The translations under genes were made by a program, and so were the position numbers. Positions 5,476 to 10,287 of a DNA stretch of 10,287 nucleotides are shown piece by piece; positions within the stretch are counted from its first letter, which is position 1; each line of letters begins with the position of its first letter. Source of the DNA: Candidatus Micrarchaeota archaeon CG08_land_8_20_14_0_20_59_11 (GTDB lineage: Archaea; Micrarchaeota; Micrarchaeia; Norongarragalinales; Norongarragalinaceae); NCBI GenBank assembly GCA_002763345.1, contig PEXZ01000054.1, forward strand, positions 1-10,287. The letters run 5' to 3'. A model generated the notes under the pieces. It had not been told where the DNA came from, did not search any database, and saw nothing but the letters and a program-made list of their open reading frames with translations.

Positions 5476-6318
5476 TTGTTCAAGAAGGTTACCGACGTCC
5501 GTGAACTGCGTCTCATGGCGAATACCGTAAGGCAGGACCTGATACGCATGCTCTGCGAGGCAAAGTCGGGACACGCGGGCGGCACCCTCGGGCTCGCCGA
5601 CGTCTTCACCGTATTGTATTTCAACGCGCTCAACCACGACCCGAAGAACCCCTCGTGGGAGCAGCGCGACCGCTTCATTTTGTCGAACGGGCACGTGGCG
5701 CCGGTGCGCTATGCCGTGATGGCGGAGACTGGCTATTTCCCGAAGGAGGAGTTGATGACGCTCCGCAAGCTCGGGACGCGCCTTCAGGGGCACCCGCACG
5801 CGCCTGCTTTGCCCGGAATGGAGACGTCCTCGGGTTCGCTCGGGCAGGGGCTATCCATCGCGGTGGGAATCGCGTGGGCGGCGAAATACGATAAGAAGGA
5901 CTTCCGCACCTACTGCTCAGTCGGCGACGGCGAGGTGCAGGAGGGGCAGATTTGGGAAGCCGCGATGTCGGCGGCGCAGTACAAACTCGACAATATCACG
6001 TGCTTCCTTGACCGCAACTACCTGCAGATTGACGGCAACACCGAGAAGGTGATGGCGCTCGACCCGCTGAAGGCGCGTTGGGAGGCGTTCGGTTGGCACG
6101 TCATAGAGGCGGACGGACACGACGTGGCGGCAATCGTAAAGGCGTTTGACGACGCGAAGAAAATCAAGGGCAAGCCGACCATCGTGCTTTTCCGCACGAC
6201 GATGGGCAAGTGCGTTTCGTTCATTGAGGACTGCGCGGCTTGGCACGGCAGGGTGCCGAACAAGGACGAGGAGGCAAAGGCGCTCGCCGAACTCGAGGCG
6301 CAGAGGAAGGGGATTTGA
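5476..6318 (+). CDS. tktA: Transketolase, N-terminal (thiamine diphosphate-binding) subunit
   Basis: Transketolase moves two-carbon ketol units between sugar phosphates in the non-oxidative pentose phosphate pathway. Many archaea encode it as two proteins, and this is the N-terminal one, 280 residues from a TTG start. Visible motifs are SGHAGG (H33), SNGH (H72), GHPHAP (H106/H108), and the cofactor motif VGDGEVQEGQIWEAA (D151, E153) followed by FLDRNYLQIDG (N181). I chose TTG at 5476 because GGTGGGAGGG ends 5 nt before it. The in-frame TTG at 5440 lies inside the hairpin, and ATG at 5515 would leave an unusually short N-terminus. The TGA overlaps the next ATG as TGATG, so the two subunits are translationally coupled. 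Confidence 0.93.
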   Translation: MFKKVTDVRELRLMANTVRQDLIRMLCEAKSGHAGGTLGLADVFTVLYFNALNHDPKNPSWEQRDRFILSNGHVAPVRYAVMAETGYFPKEELMTLRKLGTRLQGHPHAPALPGMETSSGSLGQGLSIAVGIAWAAKYDKKDFRTYCSVGDGEVQEGQIWEAAMSAAQYKLDNITCFLDRNYLQIDGNTEKVMALDPLKARWEAFGWHVIEADGHDVAAIVKAFDDAKKIKGKPTIVLFRTTMGKCVSFIEDCAAWHGRVPNKDEEAKALAELEAQRKGI

Positions 6319-7310
6319 TGGGAGGAATAAACCCGCGCGCCGCGCTTGCATCGCTGGAAAACGTCGAACGCGTTCCGCAGAGGGACGGCTTCGGGCACGG
6401 GCTCGTCGAGCTCGGCGCGAAGGACAAAAACGTAGTTGTTCTTTGCGCCGACCTGGCGGATTCCACCCGCACTTCGTGGTTCAAGGAGAAATATCCCGAT
6501 CGCTTCATCGAGGTGGGAATTGCCGAGCAGAACATGATGGGCGTCGCGGCGGGATTGAGCATAGAGGGCAAGATTCCGTATGTTTCCACGTACGCGGTAT
6601 TCTGCCCCGGGCGTAACTGGGACCAGCTGCGCGTGAGCGTGTGTTACGACAGGCGCAACGTGAAGCTGTCGGGGGCGCACGCGGGCATTTCAGTGGGCCC
6701 CGACGGCGCAACCCACCAGGCGCTTGAGGACCTTGCCATGACGCGCTGCCTTCCGAACCTCACGGTGCTCGCCCCATGCGACTGGCTTGAGGCGAAGAAG
6801 GCGACGATTGCGGCGCATTCGCACGCCGGGCCAGTTTACATACGCTTCGGCAGGGAGAAGGTTCCCGTAGTGACGACGGACAAGACGCCGTTCAAAATCG
6901 GGCGCGCGGAAATATTCCGCGACGGCGAGGACGTCTGCGTGGTTGCCTGCGGTTCGCTCGTCTACGAGGCGCTCGTCGCAGCGAAGGAGCTTGAGAAGGA
7001 CGGAATCGACGTCATGGTAATCAACAACCACTCAATCAAGCCAATCGACGTCAGGACGCTTGCAGATGCCGCGAAAAAAACAGGATGCGTAGTCACCGCA
7101 GAGGAGCATCAGATAGCCGGCGGCTTGGGGGGAGTTGTTGCGGAAGTGCTCGCCGAGAACTATCCCGTGCCGATGAAGCGCGTCGGAACACCCGACAAGT
7201 TCGGCGAGAGCGGCTCGCCCGACGAGCTCATGGCGAAGTACGGGCTCACGAGCGCGGGAATAATCGCAGCAGTGAAGGAAACGGTCAAAAGGAAGGGGGC
7301 AATGAAATGA
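6318..7310 (+). CDS. tktB: Transketolase, C-terminal (pyrimidine-binding) subunit
   Basis: This 330-residue protein is the second half of the split transketolase. It carries the pyrimidine-binding domain, with the catalytic Glu in VGIAEQNMMG (E70) and the substrate loop SGAHAGISVGPDGATHQ (H121, H133), followed by the C-terminal transketolase domain (about 195-325), with EEHQIAGGLG near 262-270. It assembles with the N-terminal subunit at the shared cofactor site. DXP synthase and phosphoketolase are less likely, because the N-terminal partner has transketolase motifs and the sizes fit the archaeal split enzyme. Start ATG 6318 overlaps the upstream TGA, with a GGAAGGGGA purine run before it. 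Its TGA overlaps the next ATG as ATGA, so a third gene is in the operon. Confidence 0.93.
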   Translation: MGGINPRAALASLENVERVPQRDGFGHGLVELGAKDKNVVVLCADLADSTRTSWFKEKYPDRFIEVGIAEQNMMGVAAGLSIEGKIPYVSTYAVFCPGRNWDQLRVSVCYDRRNVKLSGAHAGISVGPDGATHQALEDLAMTRCLPNLTVLAPCDWLEAKKATIAAHSHAGPVYIRFGREKVPVVTTDKTPFKIGRAEIFRDGEDVCVVACGSLVYEALVAAKELEKDGIDVMVINNHSIKPIDVRTLADAAKKTGCVVTAEEHQIAGGLGGVVAEVLAENYPVPMKRVGTPDKFGESGSPDELMAKYGLTSAGIIAAVKETVKRKGAMK

Positions 7311-7828
7311 GAAACAGGATTGTCGGGTTTCTGATAATCGGCATCGCCGCGCTGATAGGGCTGATAGTCTACCTATTCAACAGGGCGCTGACTGACATCA
7401 TCTCCACCGCCTGCTCGCACGGCACCAGCTGCCCGATGTAGGGGACGCTGACGCTCCAGACGAACATCGGCATCGGCATAATCGTTTTCATCATGCTCAT
7501 CGGGCTTTATCTCGTCTTCTTCGGCGAGGAGGAGCGCATCGTCACTAAAATCAGGACGGTGAAGCAACCCGCTGCCCAGTTCGAGCTGAAGCGCGTTTCA
7601 AAGGAAAACTACGCGAAGGTAATGGGAACCCTCAGCGACGAGGAAAAAATCGTACTCGAAAAAATCATAGAGGCGGAAGGGACGATTTTCCAGTCGGCGC
7701 TAGTTGAAGCGACGGGTTTCCAGAAGGTCGGGGTGACGCGCATACTCGACCGGCTCGAGGGCAAGGGGCTTGTTGAGCGCAGGCGGCGCGGAATGAGCAA
7801 TGTCGTTGTTCTTAAACCAGTTGGTTGA
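7307..7828 (+). pseudogene. Two-helix membrane protein with winged-helix domain, interrupted by an in-frame TAG
   Basis: Read through TAG, the frame gives 173 residues. TM1 (IVGFLIIGIAALIGLIVYLF, residues 5-24) is followed by a loop with CSHGTSCPM. The TAG is codon 45 (7439-7441). TM2 (about 54-72, IGIGIIVFIMLIGLYLVFFG) comes next, then a cytoplasmic linker and a MarR-like winged helix (about 105-170, including EGTIFQSALVEATGF and RILDRLEGKGLVERRRRG). Both sides of the TAG stay in one frame and make one sensible protein, so this is a single nonsense change, a sequencing error, or readthrough. From memory, related archaeal proteins have Trp (TGG) here; this is unchecked. Restart at ATG 7493 would give 111 residues and lose part of TM2. 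The gene overlaps the transketolase gene by ATGA and precedes the metal operon, which it could regulate. Confidence 0.75.
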
Positions 7829-7854
7829 AACTAGTTTCATACTAATTGTATTAG
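7815..7854. promoter_or_regulatory. Palindrome-rich promoter/operator of the metal-handling operon
   Basis: Three symmetric elements lie in 40 bp. AACCA-GT-TGGTT (7815-7826) comes first, then a perfect 12-bp palindrome GAAACTAGTTTC (7827-7838), then CTAAT-TGT-ATTAG (7842-7854). The last overlaps TTGTATTA (7846-7853), which is 26-28 bp before the ATG at 7878 and is the likely TATA box. A regulator bound to these sites would block or replace TBP. The first palindrome begins inside the end of the winged-helix gene. The region is clearly AT-rich compared with its surroundings. Confidence 0.55.
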
Positions 7855-7877
7855 GCTGTTTCTGCGCGTAGTCCTCC

Positions 7878-8039
7878 ATGGAAAAAGAAATTTTCCCGCG
7901 CTGCAGGATTTGCGGCAGGGGGATGGCAAGCGACGAACGCTCCCATCGCTTCTGCAGGCTCTGCGGCATGGGGATAACCGAAAGCGGCGACGAGTTCTGT
8001 TGCCGCGGGTGCAGGACAAGGTGGTCCGGATGGAAGTAG
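7878..8039 (+). CDS. Small TRASH-like Cys-cluster metal-binding protein
   Basis: The 53-residue protein has three Cys pairs: C9/C12 (CRIC), C26/C29 (CRLCGM), and C41-C42-x2-C45 (FCCRGC). The CRLCGMGI...EFCCRGC part resembles TRASH-type and P-type-ATPase N-terminal metal-binding modules, which sense or carry copper and other soft metals. This is a family-level resemblance judged by eye. The ATG at 7878 has no ribosome binding site but lies at leaderless distance from TTGTATTA. It is the first gene of the metal operon. Its last 10 bases, with stop TAG, overlap the start of the next gene in another frame, and that gene's ribosome binding site lies inside this one, so translation is probably coupled. 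It might once have been the N-terminal part of the next protein. Confidence 0.65.
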   Translation: MEKEIFPRCRICGRGMASDERSHRFCRLCGMGITESGDEFCCRGCRTRWSGWK

Positions 8040-8218
8040 AGGGGACTCCCGTTCCGGCGGACGAGCCCGCCGACGCCAAGGAATGCACGGAGCGCACGGA
8101 CAGCCCGGGCGCTGAACCGGTACGGATGGAAGCAGGCGGACCGGTCACGGCGGAAGAGCCCACAGGTGCCGACGGGACGGGGCGCAGGGAACGCACGGAC
8201 AGTCCGAACGCTGAACGC
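8023..8218. repeat. Tandem ~96-bp repeat in the linker of the membrane HMA-like protein
   Basis: GGTCCGGATGGAAG at 8023 recurs as GGTACGGATGGAAG at 8119, 96 bp later. The downstream part recurs as well: CGCACGGACAGCCCGGGCGC in unit 1 is matched by CGCACGGACAGTCCGAACGC in unit 2. In protein the two units read VRMEVEGTPV...ERTDSPGAEP and VRMEAGGPVT...ERTDSPNAER. The copies have diverged, so the duplication is not recent. Confidence 0.65.
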
Positions 8219-8599
8219 GTCGCCCTGATAGCGGCTTCGGTGCTCATCGGCGTCGCGGCGCTGGTGTCCTTCGTGCTGCCGATGCTGGCCGGGGTCACGG
8301 CGCAAGTTGGTGCTGCAAGCGCCGCGCCCCTTGTTGCAAGCGCGGCTCCGCCGACGGCGCTGCGGTATGCGGAGCAGCAGACCGCTTCGTTGCAGTTGAG
8401 GGTGGCGATACCGTGCCCGGGGCATGCGCAGCTCATAATAAACGAGCTGAAAACAGACGGCGGAGTCACGGATGTCCAGTTCGGTTTCCTGAACAACTTC
8501 ATGGTAACTTACGATGCGTCGCGGACAAACCCGCAGGCGATAGTTTCGCTCGGCGTGTTCAGGCAGTATCCCGCGACGATAACCGCAGGTGGCAATTAG
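8030..8599 (+). CDS. Membrane-anchored protein with variant HMA-like (CPGHA) domain
   Basis: The 189-residue protein has a disordered acidic/Pro-rich N-terminus made of a tandem repeat (about residues 1-63), one membrane helix (about 64-88, VALIAASVLIGVAALVSFVLPML), an Ala-rich spacer, and a C-terminal HMA-like domain (about 119-185). That domain keeps the ferredoxin-fold pattern (VAIPCPGHAQLIINELK, GGVTDVQFG, VTYDAS) but has CPGHA (C129, H132) where metallochaperones have GMxCxxC. This is likely a metal- or redox-binding relay facing outside the cell; orientation is inferred. ATG 8030 is chosen because AGGTGGTCC, a strong match to the archaeal anti-SD complement, lies just upstream. The open frame extends further 5' only as out-of-frame sense of the Cys-cluster gene. 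It ends in TAG, 19 bp before the next gene. Confidence 0.7.
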   Translation: MEVEGTPVPADEPADAKECTERTDSPGAEPVRMEAGGPVTAEEPTGADGTGRRERTDSPNAERVALIAASVLIGVAALVSFVLPMLAGVTAQVGAASAAPLVASAAPPTALRYAEQQTASLQLRVAIPCPGHAQLIINELKTDGGVTDVQFGFLNNFMVTYDASRTNPQAIVSLGVFRQYPATITAGGN

Positions 8600-8617
8600 G
8601 CGCGAGGTGTGCGTGAA

Positions 8618-8821
8618 ATGAAAAAGGTTTTCAAGGTGACGGGGATGCACTGCCGCTCCTGCGTGAAGCGCATAGAAGGCGCGCTCGATGACATCGGCGT
8701 GCGCGCAAAGGCGGATTTCGCCAGAGGAGAGGTCGAGGCAGAGTGGGACGAATACGCGTCCGATGAGGCGCGCGTGGTCGCGACGATAGCGAAGGAAGGT
8801 TACAAGGTGGTGGGGAGATGA
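8618..8821 (+). CDS. CopZ-like HMA metallochaperone
   Basis: The 67-residue protein is a single heavy-metal-associated domain with the classic site GMHCRSC (C12, C15), the size of free copper chaperones such as CopZ. Such proteins bind Cu(I) in the cytoplasm and pass it to HMA domains of membrane partners. The next gene begins with a homologous HMA domain sharing the order MxKVF, GMxCxSC and AKADFA, so the two arose by duplication and probably dock with each other. GAGGTG lies 8 nt before the ATG at 8618. Its TGA overlaps the next ATG as ATGA, so the chaperone and membrane partner are translated together. Confidence 0.88.
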   Translation: MKKVFKVTGMHCRSCVKRIEGALDDIGVRAKADFARGEVEAEWDEYASDEARVVATIAKEGYKVVGR

Positions 8822-10287
8822 GGAAGGTTTTCAGGATAGAGGGAATGCAGTGCACTTCCTGCGGGAAGCACATAGAGGACGCCCTCGCGAAGGCGGGCGC
8901 GTCGCACGCGAAGGCGGACTTCGCCGCAAACACGGCGGAGGTGGAATGGCAAGAGGAGGCGGTGACGGAGGAGGCGCTGGCGGAAGCTATCCGGGGGGCC
9001 GGCTACGGCGTCGGTGCCGAACCCCCGCCTGTTGCGGAGGAAAGCGGAGCCGCGGCGGTCCAGCCGCAGGCTCCCGCGGGGAATGACGTCGCGAAAGAAG
9101 GACATGTTACCGAAGAAAACAAGGAAACAGCCGCCATTGAGGATGACGCGGATACCTCCGATGGCACCGCGGATTACGGGGTGGACAAAACGCAGCTTTA
9201 CCTGGCGTACGCCGCAATCGCAATACTGTCGCTGATATTCATAGGCATGGTGGCTTCAACTCTCGGCTATTCACTGCCCAAGCTGCCCGAGGTTTCGCTG
9301 CCGTCGCCGGGCTCGCCAGTTGCGCTTGCGGCGATATTCGGCGTCGGACTGCTCACCGGCTTGCACTGCGTCGGAATGTGCGGCGCGTTCTGCGCGGCGT
9401 CGGCAAACACGAGAAAAGGGCTGGCGACGTATCTCGGCGCGAAAACGCTTTCGTACACCGCAACCGGAGTCGCGCTCGGCGCTCTTGGCGGCTTCTTCAT
9501 CCTCAGCAGCGACGTGCGGAGCGGACTCGCAATTCTGGCGGGCGTTTTCATGATGCTTTACGCCCTGAGCGTTTTCGGGGTGGGTTTGGCGCGGAAGTTC
9601 TTCGCGGTGCTGCCGCGCGCATCCGCTGGCGGCTCGAAGGGTCCGCTGACTGCGGGGCTGCTCAACGGCCTGATGCCCTGCGGCCCGCTGATGGCGATGC
9701 AGGCGTACGCGCTCAGCACAGGCAGTGCCTTCGAAGGCGGGCTCGTAATGCTCGTCTTCGGGCTCGGAACAATCCCGTTCATGGCGGGCTTCGGCTTGGT
9801 TGTGCAGAGGATGGGCGTCGCACTGCGCGACACTGTGTTCAAGGCAGGAGCAGTGCTCGTGCTTTTGCTCGGACTGCTGATGCTGGGCAACGGACTTTTG
9901 GCGTTCCTGCCTTCAGCTGCAGCAGCCCCGCTCGCCGTGGCGTCTAACGCAACGGTATCGACTGTGCCGTTGCCATCGGTTGCGGCGGCGACGGTCCGAG
10001 TGTCCGTATACGGTTACGGCTATGACCCGTCGGTTGTCGAGGTCCCCGTAGGCGAACCCGTGCAAATGGTGTTTGACGTTAAGGAACTTACGGGATGCAA
10101 CAGCGCAGTACGCATTCCCTCGCTTGGAATCAACATCCAGCTGCACAAGGGCGAGAATTCAGTAGAATTGCCCGCGCTTGAGGCTGGGACGTATGATTTC
10201 TCCTGCGGCATGAACATGCTCCGCGGAAAAATCGTGGCTGGCGGGAAGGGCGTGACAGAGGCGAAGGCCGCGCTGGCAGCGGCGCCC
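8818..10287 (+). CDS. HMA - TauE/SafE (DsbD-like) - cupredoxin membrane protein (3' end outside window)
   Basis: The frame is open for 490 codons and has no stop before the window ends. A cytoplasmic HMA domain comes first (1-66, GMQCTSC, C12/C15), followed by an acidic Ala/Pro linker (67-123) and a first helix (about 126-147). A DsbD_2/SafE-type membrane domain follows (about 168-364), with GLHCVGMCGAFC (C184, C188, C192) and NGLMPCGPLMAMQAYALSTG (C288). A C-terminal cupredoxin-like domain (about 392-475) has C427 in GCNSAVRIP and the ligand motif FSCGMNM (C463, M465, M467). The family moves electrons or copper across the membrane and is known in bacteria beside copper or cytochrome assembly genes. 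Here it closes the metal operon, receiving metal from the free HMA chaperone. Ala/Lys-rich sequence near the window end suggests the C-terminus is close. Confidence 0.88.
   Translation, partial: MRKVFRIEGMQCTSCGKHIEDALAKAGASHAKADFAANTAEVEWQEEAVTEEALAEAIRGAGYGVGAEPPPVAEESGAAAVQPQAPAGNDVAKEGHVTEENKETAAIEDDADTSDGTADYGVDKTQLYLAYAAIAILSLIFIGMVASTLGYSLPKLPEVSLPSPGSPVALAAIFGVGLLTGLHCVGMCGAFCAASANTRKGLATYLGAKTLSYTATGVALGALGGFFILSSDVRSGLAILAGVFMMLYALSVFGVGLARKFFAVLPRASAGGSKGPLTAGLLNGLMPCGPLMAMQAYALSTGSAFEGGLVMLVFGLGTIPFMAGFGLVVQRMGVALRDTVFKAGAVLVLLLGLLMLGNGLLAFLPSAAAAPLAVASNATVSTVPLPSVAAATVRVSVYGYGYDPSVVEVPVGEPVQMVFDVKELTGCNSAVRIPSLGINIQLHKGENSVELPALEAGTYDFSCGMNMLRGKIVAGGKGVTEAKAALAAAP

Noticed and set aside
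7910..8029. Upstream extension of the membrane HMA-like protein to about 7910
   Set aside because: This stretch codes for the Cys-cluster protein in another frame; the extension is an Arg-rich out-of-frame product, and ATG 8030 has a strong ribosome binding site.
7439..8599. TAG as a sense codon (pyrrolysine or other recoding) across the genome
   Set aside because: TAG ends the permease gene inside its terminator hairpin, where readthrough meets TGA after eight codons, and it ends two genes of the metal operon that are followed by or overlap well-formed starts. A genome search for pylS and tRNA-Pyl would settle it.
8597..8821. Fusion of the membrane HMA-like protein and the CopZ-like protein through TAG 8597 (they share a frame)
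   Set aside because: The second has its own GAGGTG site and an ATG exactly at the start of the HMA domain, so separate translation is the simpler reading.
1..10287. tRNA, rRNA or classical insertion sequence in the window
   Set aside because: No tRNA-like cloverleaf, rRNA segment, transposase or paired terminal inverted repeats were seen on reading both strands; a covariance-model scan was not possible.

Overview
The window reads as a piece of a GC-rich archaeal chromosome, very likely from a small-genome lineage such as a DPANN archaeon; the phylum is inference. The evidence is an archaeal-type nascent polypeptide-associated complex protein (NAC domain plus UBA), a transketolase split into two adjacent genes, TATA boxes placed about 25 bp before several start codons (leaderless transcripts), and ribosome binding sites of the GGAGGTGA type complementary to archaeal 16S rRNA. 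Genes are tightly packed, often overlap by 1-4 bases, and use ATG plus an apparent TTG start.

Layout. 1-42 (minus): start of a secreted or membrane-anchored protein leaving the window. 183-1373 (minus): AAA_14/DUF4143-type ATPase. 1519-2409 (minus): bile acid:sodium symporter-like permease ending in a hairpin terminator. 2410-2603: mirrored divergent promoters, then a 158-bp segment bounded by a 19-bp direct repeat; it holds a possible 52-codon leader ORF, a second repeat and two hairpins, and sits directly before the NAC gene (2604-2945, plus). 2978-3052 (minus): a 24-residue Cys/Lys-rich peptide gene with an excellent ribosome binding site. 3108-4052 (minus): galactose-1-phosphate uridylyltransferase. 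4077-4820 (minus): ZIP metal transporter. 4886-5410 (plus): rubrerythrin, which appears to share one palindromic TATA box with the ZIP gene. 5476-7310 (plus): transketolase N- and C-terminal subunits, coupled by TGATG. 7307-7828: a two-helix membrane protein with a winged-helix domain, interrupted by an in-frame TAG.

7815-10287 (plus): an apparent copper/thiol-redox operon behind a promoter rich in palindromes. It encodes a small TRASH-like Cys-cluster protein, a membrane-anchored protein with a variant HMA fold (CPGHA instead of CxxC), a free CopZ-like HMA metallochaperone, and a large HMA-TauE/SafE(DsbD-like)-cupredoxin membrane protein that is still open at the window end. A plausible reading is metal capture, hand-over between HMA domains, and delivery or redox work across the membrane to the C-terminal cupredoxin. 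The metal identity (probably copper) is inferred from the CxxC HMA motifs and the CGMNM cupredoxin motif.

The points most worth a second look are the four-gene metal operon with its operator-like palindromes, the 158-bp insertion-like segment before NAC, the 24-residue Cys/Lys peptide, the TAG inside the winged-helix membrane protein, and the shared TATA box of the ZIP and rubrerythrin genes.
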